The notes beneath the pieces are model-generated. The model made no database searches. It worked only from the letters and a program-made list of their open reading frames with translations, and was not told where the DNA came from. Shown here piece by piece: positions 28,495 through 37,807 of a stretch of DNA of 64,000 nucleotides; position 1 is the stretch's first letter; every line of letters begins with the position of its first letter. Where the stretch lies: the NCBI RefSeq assembly GCF_014694385.1, contig NZ_JAAOCA010000019.1:1-64000 (forward strand). Reading direction: 5' to 3'. Origin of the DNA: Pseudomonas typographi. GTDB lineage: Bacteria; Pseudomonadota; Gammaproteobacteria; Pseudomonadales; Pseudomonadaceae. Both the position numbers and the translations under genes were made by a program.

Positions 28495-29738
28495 ACCAGG
28501 GTCATTCCCGTGAGGTCGATTTCAGGGTGTTGGCCATTCATCACGTCGGTGAGGATGCGTGCCGAACCGCACGACATCGTCCAGCCCATATGGCCGTGGC
28601 CTACGTTCAAAAACAGATTGCGGTGGTGGCTGCGGCCTATGATCGGCGTGCCTTCGGGTGTCATCGGCCGCAGACCGGCCCAAAACCGTGGGCGCTCGTA
28701 GTCGGCACCGTTGGGGAACAGCTCACGGCCGGCCGCCAGCATATGGGCGAAGTCGGCCGGGCTGTGGTCTGTGCGGTAGCCGGTAAATTCGGCCGTGGCG
28801 GTGAAACGCAGGCGATCGCCGAAGCGCGCATAGGCCACCAGGTTGTTCTCATCGACCCCGCCCATGTTCGGCGGGTTGAAGCCCTCGCCGCTGGGAAAGG
28901 TCACCGAGTAGCCCTTGACCGGGTACACCGGTAGCCGGTAGCCCAACGGGCGGGCGAGAATCGGCGCATAACTGCCCAGCGCCAGTACATACTCGTCGGC
29001 CTCGCGCCGGCCCTGTTCGGTCACCACCCCGCTCACCCTATCGGCGGCCTGTTCCAGGCGCACGATCGGGTTGCTGAATTCGAAACGCACACCCAGGCGG
29101 CGGCAGCGCTCGGTCAGGTCTTGGGTGAACAGCCGGGCATCGCCGCTTTCATCGGTGGGGCAGTGGATCGCCCCAGCAATGTGCCGCTGCGCTTGGGCCA
29201 GGGCCGGCTCCAGGGCGACCACTCGGGCGGCGTCTATCACTTCCAGCGGCATGCCGCCGTCGGCCAGCACTTGCATGTTCGCCGTGCCCCGGGCGAACGA
29301 GGCGGCATCCCGGTAAAGGTAGAGCAGGCCGTTGCTCAGGCGGTCGTAGTGCAGGGTTTCTTTTTCGGTCAGCGCCTGCAATTGCGCCTGGGAATAGCGG
29401 CACAGCACCAGCTTGCGCGAGGTGTTCAGGCGCGACTGGGCGGCGTTGCAATTGGCCAGGAACTTGATGGCCCAGGCCCACATCTGCGGGTCGGCGCGCA
29501 ACTTCAGGCGCAGCGCTTGGCCTTCTTGGTACAGCGAGCGCAACAAAATGCCCGGTGCCCGTGGCGAGGCCCAGGTATAGGAGTGCCCTGGGGCAATCAA
29601 CCCGGCGTTGGCGAAGCTGGTTTCATTGGCAGGTTCCGGCTGGCGGTCGATGACGGTGACCTGCCGGCCACTGCTGGCCAGGTAATAGGCGCTGGTAATG
29701 CCGATCACGCCAGCGCCGAGCACGAGGGTGGTGGTCAT
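28491..29738 (-). CDS. FAD-dependent D-amino-acid dehydrogenase (DadA-like)
   Basis: A 415-residue DAO-fold flavoenzyme with N-terminal TLVLGAGVIGITSAYYLASS (FAD-binding) and VTVIDRQPEPANETSFANAG, the DadA signature, and a C-terminal RFWAGLRPMTPEGTPIIG and NLFLNVGHGHMGWT. It oxidises D-amino acids to imino acids, passing electrons to the respiratory chain. It is coupled to the racemase-like gene by a 4-bp overlap and lies 15 bp after ridA. It is not the dad operon itself, as no alanine racemase DadX is present. Confidence 0.92.
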   Translation of the reverse strand: MTTTLVLGAGVIGITSAYYLASSGRQVTVIDRQPEPANETSFANAGLIAPGHSYTWASPRAPGILLRSLYQEGQALRLKLRADPQMWAWAIKFLANCNAAQSRLNTSRKLVLCRYSQAQLQALTEKETLHYDRLSNGLLYLYRDAASFARGTANMQVLADGGMPLEVIDAARVVALEPALAQAQRHIAGAIHCPTDESGDARLFTQDLTERCRRLGVRFEFSNPIVRLEQAADRVSGVVTEQGRREADEYVLALGSYAPILARPLGYRLPVYPVKGYSVTFPSGEGFNPPNMGGVDENNLVAYARFGDRLRFTATAEFTGYRTDHSPADFAHMLAAGRELFPNGADYERPRFWAGLRPMTPEGTPIIGRSHHRNLFLNVGHGHMGWTMSCGSARILTDVMNGQHPEIDLTGMTLV

Positions 29739-29753
29739 GGGCTGCTCCAGGGC

Positions 29754-30101
29754 CTAAAGGCCGGCGATCACGGCGATTTCCACCCGGTAAGGCGGGAAGG
29801 CCAATGCCGACTCCACGCACGCCCGCGCTGGCGCATGGCCCTCTGGCACCCAGGCGTCCCACACCTCGTTCATGGCGGCGAAGTCGTTGTGGTCGGCCAA
29901 CCAGATGGTGGCACTCAGCACCTGGCGCTTGTCACAGCCGGCCTCGGCCAATAGCCCATCGATCTTGGCGAGGATCTGTTGGGTCTGCCCGGTAAGGCTG
30001 GCTGAGGTGTCAGCGGCCACCTGCCCAGCCAAGTAGGCGACGTTGCCATGGATCACCATCTGGCTCATGCGGGCGTTGCTGGCAAAGCGCTTGATCGACA
30101 T
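29754..30101 (-). CDS. RidA-family (YjgF) protein
   Basis: A 115-residue trimeric-type RidA/YjgF protein, likely hydrolysing reactive 2-imino acids to oxo acids and ammonia. It has VAYLAGQVAADTSASLTGQTQQILAKIDGLL and the C-terminal ARACVESALAFPPYRVEIAVIA with the key Arg that binds the carboxylate. Start ATG at 30101 has a good AGGAG. As first gene before a D-amino-acid dehydrogenase, its role in clearing imines made by that enzyme is well supported by context. Confidence 0.92.
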   Translation of the reverse strand: MSIKRFASNARMSQMVIHGNVAYLAGQVAADTSASLTGQTQQILAKIDGLLAEAGCDKRQVLSATIWLADHNDFAAMNEVWDAWVPEGHAPARACVESALAFPPYRVEIAVIAGL

Positions 30102-30422
30102 ACGGAACTCCTGGCTCAAGTGAATTAACAACTGAATACACTTGTGTATTGCCAGGGGCGTGCCAGCTTTTGCACGGGTTAGCCCATGCTAGAGCGGTTT
30201 GGGTAGGATCAAAAAAGTAATGCCACGCAGGCGTTGCGGCGACAGCGGCGAACCCGCCCGGTAAACAATTGGTTACCAGCGGGCTGGGTGTGGCATTACT
30301 TCGCCCGGCTGATTTCAATGATGTGGCGCGGCTTGGGCCGGGCACTGTTGGCGAAACGCCCCAAGGCAGTGCGGCGCGCCGCATGGCCGCCCCGGCACTG
30401 TGCGGCGGCCCTGCCACCGTGC
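30102..30422. other. 321-bp regulatory gap upstream of ridA
   Basis: No gene is seen. It separates the aromatic-acid operon (ending at benE) from the ridA operon. It contains the ATACAC-TT-GTGTAT palindrome (30135-30150) close to ridA, and a larger structure at 30253-30283 in which CCCGC/GCGGG flanks the near-perfect 18-bp palindrome 30260-30277. The latter may be a terminator-like structure downstream of benE or another operator. Confidence 0.5.
30135..30150. promoter_or_regulatory. Candidate GntR (FadR-type) operator upstream of ridA
   Basis: AATACAC and GTGTATT (7-bp arms, TT spacer) form a 16-bp palindrome 33 bp upstream of the ridA start. Its TTGTGTAT core resembles the TTGTATACAA-type sites used by FCD-class GntR regulators, such as the one encoded at 27020-27721 within the same operon. 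Confidence 0.5.
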
Positions 30423-31625
30423 TTAGCGGCGCACGGCAGAGAAGTCCCGTTCTATCCAGGCCGCCAGCACGCACCCACACACCAACCCCCAAAACGCCGA
30501 GCCGATACCGAATAGGTTCACGTCGCTCAGGGTCACCACGAACACCGCCAGGGTAGACAGCGGCAGCGCGGAACTGAAGGCGGCGCTGAAGGCTTTCTCG
30601 ACGACGTTGAGCATGGCGAGACCGGCCAGGATGCCGATGTACTGCACGGGCAAGCTGGTCAGTACGAACCCGTAGGCGCTGGCGAAGGCGCCAATAAACA
30701 CACTGATGGCCGCCGCGCCCAGGGCGCCCAGGTAATGCCGGCCGGTTTGCCCAGCGGAAACCAGAATCGCATTACAGGGGCCGGCCAGCACCGAGGGGCA
30801 ACCACCGAAGGGCGCCACCACGGCGGTGAGCACGCCGCTGGCAACGGTGATCAGCCGCAGCGACGGCTGGTAACCGGCGGTTTTAAGCACCGCGATGCCC
30901 TGGGCGTTCTGCACGAACAATACGGTTACCAGCATCGGCACCACCAGTTCGGAGATCGCCTGCAGGTTGAACACCGGTGCGGTCAGCATTGGCGTGGCCA
31001 AGGCATGGGGCGCCGTGCCGGCAGGCCAGGCGAAGCCGCCGGCCAACACCACCAGGGCGCCCGCCACCAGCGCGCCAATGATCGGCGGCACCAGCGCACT
31101 GCCACGGCGCTGTTGCCACAGCAATACGAAATACACCGCCAGCATGCTGCCACCCACCCAGGGCGCGGCTACCGTGGCATGCACGATGCCCACCACATAC
31201 TTGAGAAACAGCCCGGCGATCATCGCCATCACCACCGGCATCGGCACCAGCCGGTCGAGCCAGGCCACCACGTTCGACAACCCCAGCACCACCAACGCCA
31301 CGGCGCACACCAGGTAGCTGCCGACCACGGCGGGGAAGCCGTGGTGGATGATCACCGGCGCCACCAGCAGGGTGCCGGGGATGGTCCAGAGAAACACCAG
31401 CGGCTGGCGGGTGACGGCGCTGATGATCAGGCTGGCCACGCCATTGAGCGCCAGCACCGCGAATAACCATGACGACACCTGGGCAAAATCGAGGCCGGCG
31501 TCGCGTGCCGCGGTGATGATGATCGCCACTGGGCCGGTGGCGGAGAAAGTCATGCCGACCAGGGCCAGGGAAAAATACAGCGGCCAGCCGTCGCGGCGGG
31601 AGGGTGCGGGTTGGGAGAGGTCCAT
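30423..31625 (-). CDS. benE: Benzoate/H+ symporter family protein (BenE)
   Basis: A 400-residue integral membrane protein with about 11-12 helices, matching BenE across its length: FSATGPVAIIITAARDAGL, VSSWLFAVLALNG, PLVFLWTIPGTLL, and the central TAVVAPFGGCPSVLAGPCNAI. It imports benzoate-like aromatic acids by proton symport. ATG at 31625 has AGGACC. It is the last gene of the oxygenase/ABC operon. There is no benABCD here, so the substrate need not be benzoate itself. Confidence 0.9.
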   Translation of the reverse strand: MDLSQPAPSRRDGWPLYFSLALVGMTFSATGPVAIIITAARDAGLDFAQVSSWLFAVLALNGVASLIISAVTRQPLVFLWTIPGTLLVAPVIIHHGFPAVVGSYLVCAVALVVLGLSNVVAWLDRLVPMPVVMAMIAGLFLKYVVGIVHATVAAPWVGGSMLAVYFVLLWQQRRGSALVPPIIGALVAGALVVLAGGFAWPAGTAPHALATPMLTAPVFNLQAISELVVPMLVTVLFVQNAQGIAVLKTAGYQPSLRLITVASGVLTAVVAPFGGCPSVLAGPCNAILVSAGQTGRHYLGALGAAAISVFIGAFASAYGFVLTSLPVQYIGILAGLAMLNVVEKAFSAAFSSALPLSTLAVFVVTLSDVNLFGIGSAFWGLVCGCVLAAWIERDFSAVRR

Positions 31626-31703
31626 TGAGGGTCCTAAAGGTTTCAAGCGCTACGCTGCCATTGAGCGCTAGCGGTTCGGTGCCGCCGCAAACAGGTCGGC
31701 ACG

Positions 31704-32444
31704 CTAAAGCGTGAGATACGCCCGGCGCACCGCTTCATCGGCGGCCAGCTCGGCCATGCTGCCTTCGAAGCGGATTTGCCCCTTCTCCAGCACATAGGCG
31801 CGGTCCGACACCCATTCGGCGAAATGCACATTTTGCTCCGACAGCAGAATGCTCGCACCCCGCGCTTTGAGCTGCAGGATCATCTGCGCCATTTGCTCGA
31901 CGATAACCGGCGCGACGCCCTCCGAGGGTTCGTCGAGCAATATCAGAAATGGGTTGCCCATCAGCGTGCGCGCCACGGTGAGCATCTGTTGCTCACCGCC
32001 ACTCATTTGCCCGCCGGGGCGGCCTTGCATGGCGCCCAGGTTCGGGAACAGCTCGTACAGCGCCGGCGGCGTCCAGTTCAGCGCGGCGCTGCCGTCGGGC
32101 CAGCGGCGCTCGGGCTGGCGCCCCACCTCGAGATTTTCGGCCACCGACAAGTGGGTGAACACGCGGCGGTCTTCGGGCACGAAGCCCAGGCCCAGGCGGG
32201 CACGCTGGAACGGCACCTGCTGCGAAACGTCCTGCCCGAGAAAACGCACCTGGCCGCGGTGGCGGTCAAGCATGCCCATCAGCGCCTTGAGCGTGGTCGA
32301 CTTGCCGGCGCCGTTGCGCCCCATCAGCGCCACCACCTCGCCACGGCGCACGTTCAGGTTTACGCCAAACAGAATCTGGGCAGCGCCGTACCAGGCATCG
32401 AGCCCGTTGACTTCAAGCAGCGCGGGGGTAGGCAGGGCATTCAT
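31704..32444 (-). CDS. HAAT ABC transporter ATPase (LivF-like, aromatic cluster)
   Basis: A 246-residue ATPase with Walker A GRNGAGKST, signature MSGGEQQMLTVARTLMGNP and Walker B LILLDEPSEGVAP. It is of the LivF type, coupled by a 4-bp overlap to the LivG-like gene. It serves the fused permease and binding protein encoded just upstream. Confidence 0.93.
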   Translation of the reverse strand: MNALPTPALLEVNGLDAWYGAAQILFGVNLNVRRGEVVALMGRNGAGKSTTLKALMGMLDRHRGQVRFLGQDVSQQVPFQRARLGLGFVPEDRRVFTHLSVAENLEVGRQPERRWPDGSAALNWTPPALYELFPNLGAMQGRPGGQMSGGEQQMLTVARTLMGNPFLILLDEPSEGVAPVIVEQMAQMILQLKARGASILLSEQNVHFAEWVSDRAYVLEKGQIRFEGSMAELAADEAVRRAYLTL

Positions 32445-33217
32445 GGCTGTGGCTCCTGGGGCGGCCGTTCAAAGGTTTTGCCGCTGCCGAAATACACTTG
32501 CTGGACCTGCGGGTGGTTGCGGATGCTGTGCGCGTCGCCTTCAGCGATCAAGCGGCCACGGGCGAGCACCAGCATGCGGTCGGCGTGGGCGAACACCACA
32601 TCCATGCTGTGTTCGGTGAACAGCACCGCCATGCGCCGTTCCACCACCAAGCGTTTGGTCAGGGCCATCAATTCGTTGCGCTCTTGCGGGCCCATGCCGG
32701 CAGTGGGCTCGTCCATCAGTAGCAAGCGAGGGTCGTTGGCCAAGGCCATGGCCAGCTCTACCCGTTTCACATCGCCGTAGGCCAACTCGCTGCATGGCCG
32801 TTCGGCATGGGCGGCCATGCCCACTTGTTCAAGCAGCGCCAGGGCTTGTTCGCGGTATTGGTCGCGTACCGGCCGCCACCAGTGGTACAGCCGCTTGTGG
32901 TGGGAGAGCAGGGCCATTTGGGTGTTCTCCAGCACGGTGAGCGAGGCGAAGGTCGCGGCGATCTGAAACGTTCGCCCCACGCCGAGGTGGCAGATCTGGC
33001 GGGGTTTGGCGCCGACCAACTCGCGGCCTTGCAGTTGGATCGAACCACCGGAGGCGCGCAGTTGGCCACCGACCATGTTGAAGGTGGTCGATTTGCCGGC
33101 GCCGTTGGGGCCGATCATCGCCAACAGCTCACCCTCGTGCAGGTCGAAGTGAATGCCATCGACCGCGCGCACGCCGCCGAAGGCCTTGGACAGGTCACGC
33201 ACTTGCAGCAGGCTCAT
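32441..33217 (-). CDS. HAAT ABC transporter ATPase (LivG-like, aromatic cluster)
   Basis: A 258-residue ATPase with Walker A GPNGAGKST, a LivG-type helical insert (KRLYHWWRPVRDQYREQAL), Walker B LLLMDEPTAGMGP, and H-loop LFTEHSMDVVF. The signature is degenerate (CSELAYGDVKRVELAMAL), as is common in LivG-type proteins. It overlaps its neighbours by 4 bp on both sides. Confidence 0.92.
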   Translation of the reverse strand: MSLLQVRDLSKAFGGVRAVDGIHFDLHEGELLAMIGPNGAGKSTTFNMVGGQLRASGGSIQLQGRELVGAKPRQICHLGVGRTFQIAATFASLTVLENTQMALLSHHKRLYHWWRPVRDQYREQALALLEQVGMAAHAERPCSELAYGDVKRVELAMALANDPRLLLMDEPTAGMGPQERNELMALTKRLVVERRMAVLFTEHSMDVVFAHADRMLVLARGRLIAEGDAHSIRNHPQVQQVYFGSGKTFERPPQEPQP

Positions 33218-35145
33218 GCACGTTTCTCCCGAGGCAAAAGGGCTGGCTTACGGGCCGCCAGGCGCGCCCAGGCGTTGCCCAGCCCCTGGAAAAAACCGGC
33301 GATGCCGTGGGGGAACACCAGCACCAGCAGCAGGATCACCCCGCCGAACACCGCGCGCCAGTAGTCGGTGGCCCGCATGATCGAGTCTTGTAGCACGCTG
33401 AACACGCTGGCGCCCAACAGCGGGCCGACCAACTGCTGGATACCACCGAGCAACACCATCACCAAGCCGTCCACCGATTTGCCCACCGCCATGACGTCGG
33501 GCGAGACGCCGCCCTTGGAGAACACGAACAGTGCGCCGGCCAGCCCCGCGAACAGGCCCGCGACCACGAAGGCCGCCCAGCGCACGCGCATCACATCGAT
33601 GCCGATGGCATCGGCTCGCAGGGCCGAGTCGCGGGCGGCGCGCAGGGCGTAGCCAAACGGCGAGAACACGATGCGCCGTACCAGCAGTACCGAAGCCGCC
33701 ACCAGCACCAGGGTGAGGTAGTAATAGGCAGTGTCGCCCAGCCAAGCGGCCGGCCACACGCCGGTAAGGCCATTGGAGCCACCGGTGACCGCTTCCCACT
33801 GGAACACCACCGACCACACGATTTGTGAAAACGCCAAAGTCAGCATGGCCAGATACACCCCCGACAAGCGCACACAAAACCAGCCGAACAGCAACGCCCC
33901 CAGCCCCGCCACCAGCGGCGCGAAGGTGAATGCCAGCGGCATGGGCAGGGTGAGCACCTTGAGCAAGATGCCGGCACCGTAGGCGCCCAGGCCAAAATAC
34001 GCGGCATGGCCGAAGGAGTGCAGCCCGCCAGGCCCCATGATGAAATGCAAGCTGACCGCGAACAGCACGCTGACCAACACGTCCTGGGCCAACACGCTGG
34101 CATAGGGCAGCCACGTTTGCAGCAAAGGCAGCGCCGCCAGTGCCACGAACACCACCAGGGCAACCCAGCGCAAGCCATTGCCGGCCGGGCGCAGCGGCGC
34201 TTCGGCAGGGGCCGAGTTGCGGCTGCCGGCCTGGGGTTTGCCGAGCAGCCCCCACGGCCGCACCACCAGCACCACCGCCATCACCAGGAACTCCACCACC
34301 AAGGTGAGTTTGCTCAGCGAGAAGTCCAGGCCCAGCACATGTACGCTGCCGATGCCCACGCACAGCGCTTTGATTTCGGCGATCAGCAGGGCGGCCAGGT
34401 AGGCGCCGGGCAATGAGCCCATGCCGCCGACCACCACCACCACGAAGGCATCGCCAATGCTGCGCAGGTCCAGCGCCAGGTTGGCCGGCTCGCGCGGCAG
34501 TTGCACCGCACCGCCCAAGCCTGCCAGCAGTGCCCCCAGGGCGAACACGGCGGTGAACAGCCAGGCTTGGTTCACCCCCAAGGCACCGAGCATTTGCCGG
34601 TCTTCAGTGGCCGCGCGCACCAGCACGCCCCAGCGGGTACGGGCCAACAGCAGCCATACCAGCCCTAGCACCAACGGCCCGATGACCATCAGAAACAGGT
34701 TGTAGGTGGGGAACTGCCGCCCCAGCAGGCTGATGGAGCCTGCCAAGCCCGGCGCACGGCGGCCGAGCAGTTCCTCAGGGCCCCACAGGTACAGCGTCGC
34801 ATCGTTGATCACCAATACCAGGGCAAAGGTGCCCAACAGTTGGAACAGCTCCGGCGCTTTGTAGATGCGCCGCAGCAGCACGATTTCGACCAGCGCGCCG
34901 AAGGCGCCGACTGCCACCGGGGCTACCACCAAGCCCACCCAGAAGCCGGCCGGGCCGAGCCGGCCGACCAGGTACTCGACTGTGGAATAGGCCACGTACA
35001 GGCCCAGCATATAGAACGAGCCATGGGCGAAGTTGACGATACGGGTGACGCCGAAGATCAGCGACAACCCGGCGGCAACCAGGAACAACGACGAGGCCTC
35101 GGCCAGGCCGTTGAGCAGTTGGGCAAGCAGGGCGGAAAACTCCAT
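33214..35145 (-). CDS. Fused LivH-LivM ABC transporter permease
   Basis: A 643-residue permease in which both transmembrane subunits are one chain. Residues about 1-300 are LivH-like (SLIFGVTRIVNFAHGSFYML; GGMGSLPGAYLAALLIAE). A hydrophilic linker follows (about 305-325, QAGSRNSAPAEAPLRPAGNG). Residues about 330-625 are LivM-like (GPGGLHSFGHAAYFGLGAYG). The ATG at 35145 has GAGGA. There is no stop or frameshift in the linker, so this is a true fusion. It faces the binding-protein gene with a 45-bp gap. Confidence 0.93.
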   Translation of the reverse strand: MEFSALLAQLLNGLAEASSLFLVAAGLSLIFGVTRIVNFAHGSFYMLGLYVAYSTVEYLVGRLGPAGFWVGLVVAPVAVGAFGALVEIVLLRRIYKAPELFQLLGTFALVLVINDATLYLWGPEELLGRRAPGLAGSISLLGRQFPTYNLFLMVIGPLVLGLVWLLLARTRWGVLVRAATEDRQMLGALGVNQAWLFTAVFALGALLAGLGGAVQLPREPANLALDLRSIGDAFVVVVVGGMGSLPGAYLAALLIAEIKALCVGIGSVHVLGLDFSLSKLTLVVEFLVMAVVLVVRPWGLLGKPQAGSRNSAPAEAPLRPAGNGLRWVALVVFVALAALPLLQTWLPYASVLAQDVLVSVLFAVSLHFIMGPGGLHSFGHAAYFGLGAYGAGILLKVLTLPMPLAFTFAPLVAGLGALLFGWFCVRLSGVYLAMLTLAFSQIVWSVVFQWEAVTGGSNGLTGVWPAAWLGDTAYYYLTLVLVAASVLLVRRIVFSPFGYALRAARDSALRADAIGIDVMRVRWAAFVVAGLFAGLAGALFVFSKGGVSPDVMAVGKSVDGLVMVLLGGIQQLVGPLLGASVFSVLQDSIMRATDYWRAVFGGVILLLVLVFPHGIAGFFQGLGNAWARLAARKPALLPREKRA

Positions 35146-35190
35146 GGCGTCCTCGATGTGCAAAGGGCTAGCCGAACGGGCCGGCGTGGG

Positions 35191-36402
35191 TCATTCGGCG
35201 GGCCGTAGCTTGCGTACCTCGTCATCCGAGGGCAGCAGGCCCAGGCCAGGCTTGTATTGGGTATCGACCATTACCCCGGCACCGTCCTGCACCGCCAGTT
35301 TGCCCACGTACAAGCCCCACGTGGCCTGGTGGTCGCTGGCGCGAAATTGCAGCGGGCCGTCGGGCGTGGTGAGGTTTAGCCCGGCGAACGCATTGGCCAA
35401 CGATTCGGAGTCGGTTTTGCCACCGGCGGCCTCGATGCCCGCGGCGATCGATTGCACCGCCGCATAGCCGATGATCGAGCCGAAGCGCAGGTTTTCCTTG
35501 CCGTACTTGGCTTGGTAGGCAGCCACGAAGGCTTTGTGTGCTGGGGTGTCGATGCTGTACCAGGGGTAGCCGGTGACCGTCCAGTTTGGCGGGATTTCAT
35601 CCTTGAGCGGTTCCAGGTATTCCGGCTGGCCGGTGATGATGCTCAACACCGGCAGTTGCTCGCCGAATAATTCCCGGGTAGTGCCTTCGCGCACGAACTT
35701 GGCCAGGTCCGCGCCAAACAGCGCGTTGAACAGTGCATCGGGCTTGGCGTCTACCAGGGCCTGCACCAGGCTGCCGGCATCCACCTTGCCGAATGGTGGT
35801 GCCTGCTCGGTCACGAACTCAACATCCGGCTGGCGGGCTTTGAGTAGGGTTTTGAAGGCAGAGGCGGCGGCGGTGCCGAACTCGTAGTTCGGGTACACCA
35901 GTGCCCAGCGTTTCTTGTGGAGCCTCACCGCTTCATCCACCAACGCGGCGGTGAGCATGTAGGTGGAGGCGTCGAGGCGGTAGGTGTAGCGGTTGCCGGC
36001 GCTCCAGACGATGTTGTCCGACAGCGCCTCGGTGACCAGCACGAAGCGTTTCTTCTGCTTGGCATAGTCGGCCAGGGCGGTGCCGATGTTGGCGTAGAAC
36101 GCCCCGGCCAGCACATCGACGTGTTCACGGTTGATCAAGTCTTCGACCTGGCGGATGGCATCGCCGGGGTTGGCGTTGTCGTCGCGGGTCAGCAGTTCGA
36201 GCTTTTTACCGGCTACGCCACCCTGGGCGTTGATTTGGTCGATGGCCAGTTGCATGCCCTTTTTGTAGCCGTCGGTGAACACCGGCTGGGATTTATAGCT
36301 GTTTACCTCGCCGATCTTGATTACATCCTCGGCCCAGGCCGAAGGGGCGCCCAACAGCGCGAGCAGCAGCGGTGCCACTTTGAAACATGCACGAAAAGCC
36401 AT
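35191..36402 (-). CDS. ABC transporter periplasmic binding protein (aromatic cluster)
   Basis: A 403-residue type I periplasmic binding protein. The ATG at 36402 has GGAG 6 nt upstream, and gives signal peptide MAFRACFKVAPLLLALLGA ending in AWA; an ATG 12 bp further upstream has no good ribosome site. The mature part has DVIKIGEVNSY, GYKKGMQLAIDQINAQGGVAGKK and DRLG-type lobe features of Peripla_BP_6. By neighbourhood its ligand is an aromatic acid, as in HpaA/CouP-like aromatic binding proteins. Confidence 0.92.
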   Translation of the reverse strand: MAFRACFKVAPLLLALLGAPSAWAEDVIKIGEVNSYKSQPVFTDGYKKGMQLAIDQINAQGGVAGKKLELLTRDDNANPGDAIRQVEDLINREHVDVLAGAFYANIGTALADYAKQKKRFVLVTEALSDNIVWSAGNRYTYRLDASTYMLTAALVDEAVRLHKKRWALVYPNYEFGTAAASAFKTLLKARQPDVEFVTEQAPPFGKVDAGSLVQALVDAKPDALFNALFGADLAKFVREGTTRELFGEQLPVLSIITGQPEYLEPLKDEIPPNWTVTGYPWYSIDTPAHKAFVAAYQAKYGKENLRFGSIIGYAAVQSIAAGIEAAGGKTDSESLANAFAGLNLTTPDGPLQFRASDHQATWGLYVGKLAVQDGAGVMVDTQYKPGLGLLPSDDEVRKLRPAE

Positions 36403-36513
36403 CGCATTCTCCATAGGTCCATTGAACCGGCTTGCACAGGGTCGGGGCAGTTAAGGCAAGGCAAGGGGTGTGCCAGCGGGCCCTGGCCTGTCGTTGTTGA
36501 AATGTTCAGCCGT

Positions 36514-37773
36514 TCACGCCACCGCGCTGTGCGCGGTCTCGCCCCTGGCTTGGGCCGCTTCGGCGTAACGCGCCCGGCACAGTTGCGCATCGTATTCATA
36601 AACCCAGTTGGCCTGGATGCCCACGGCGTTGGGGTCGCGCCATTGCCGCCAGCGGTAGGCCACGTCGCGCTTGAATTGCGACCAGGCCGAGGGCAAGTGG
36701 TAGGTGCGGCCCCGCTCACGGGCTTCGAGTTGCACGCGGCGGGTGCGCGGCAGCCGTTCGCGTTCGTAGGCGGCCAGGGCCTCGGCCAGGTTCGCCTTGC
36801 CATGGAAGGCCAGGGCCTGGGCCAACGCATAGCCGTCTTCGATGGCCATGGCCGCGCCTTGGGACAGAAACGGCAGCATCGGGTGGGCGGCGTCGCCCAG
36901 CAGCGTGGCGTGGGCTTTGGACCAGGTGGCCATGGGGTCACGGTCGAACAGGCCCCATTTGTAGATGGCGTCTGGGTCGGTACGCTTGAACAGCTCGATC
37001 AGGTCGGGGTGCCAGCCCTGAAAGCCGGCCAGTAGTTCGGCCTGGGTGCTCTTGGCGTTCCAGCTTTCCTCCACCCAGGCTGGGCTTTCGTTCACCGCCA
37101 CGATGTTCACCGCGGCGCCGCCTTTAACGTAATAGGTCACCACATGGCCCTTGGGGCCCATCCAGAAGTTGGAATCCGGGGTCACGAACGGCAACGGGTG
37201 CTCAACCACCGGCACCAGCGCGCGCCAGCACATATGCCCGGTGTAGCGGGGCGCCTCGGCGCCCCATAGGGCCTCGCGGATCACCGAGCGCACGCCATCG
37301 GCGCCCACGATCAGGTCTGCCTCGAACTGCGTGCCGTCAGCAAAGGTGGCCGCCGCGCCGCCGCGCCATTGCTCCAAACCCGTGCAGGCCGCCCCCAGGT
37401 TGGTCTGGCGCGCTGGAATATCCTCGGCCAGCGCGGCGTGCAGGTCGGCGCGGTGCACATGGTAGAAGGCTGCGCCGTACAGCGCTGGGCAACTGGCCTT
37501 CAAGGGGGTGCGAAACAACTCGCGGGCGGTTTTCCAGTTACGCCCCACCATCGCTTGCGGCAAAAAGCCGATCTGCTCCAGGCGCTGCTCCAGGCCGAGG
37601 GCCTTGAGCACCTTCACCGCGTTAGGGGTCATCTGCACCCCGGCGCCCACTTCGCCGAAGGCCGGCGCCCGTTCGAACAGTTGCGCCTCGATGCCCAGTT
37701 GGTTAAGGGCCCGGGTGAGGGTCACACCGCCGATGCCGGCGCCGATGATACCGACGCGTAAGGTTCTGTTCAT
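36514..37773 (-). CDS. Class A FAD-dependent aromatic monooxygenase
   Basis: A 419-residue single-component flavin hydroxylase related to salicylate hydroxylase and 6-hydroxynicotinate 3-monooxygenase. It shows the FAD GxGxxG (VGIIGAGIGG), the DG motif (VGADGVRSVIRE) and the GD motif (LLGDAAHPMLPFLSQG). The C-terminus contains NWVYEYDA, similar to the NicC-type ending. It would hydroxylate, perhaps with decarboxylation, a phenolic acid made by the Rieske enzyme. Start ATG at 37773 follows GGGAGC. Confidence 0.9.
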   Translation of the reverse strand: MNRTLRVGIIGAGIGGVTLTRALNQLGIEAQLFERAPAFGEVGAGVQMTPNAVKVLKALGLEQRLEQIGFLPQAMVGRNWKTARELFRTPLKASCPALYGAAFYHVHRADLHAALAEDIPARQTNLGAACTGLEQWRGGAAATFADGTQFEADLIVGADGVRSVIREALWGAEAPRYTGHMCWRALVPVVEHPLPFVTPDSNFWMGPKGHVVTYYVKGGAAVNIVAVNESPAWVEESWNAKSTQAELLAGFQGWHPDLIELFKRTDPDAIYKWGLFDRDPMATWSKAHATLLGDAAHPMLPFLSQGAAMAIEDGYALAQALAFHGKANLAEALAAYERERLPRTRRVQLEARERGRTYHLPSAWSQFKRDVAYRWRQWRDPNAVGIQANWVYEYDAQLCRARYAEAAQARGETAHSAVA

Positions 37774-37807
37774 GGTAAAAGGCTCCCGCGCCACGGCGCT
37801 AAAGGGG

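Noticed and set aside
30423..31625. benE as proof of a benzoate degradation operon
   Set aside because: benABCD and catechol genes are absent and the neighbouring oxygenase is of the VanA/phthalate type, so the substrate stays open.
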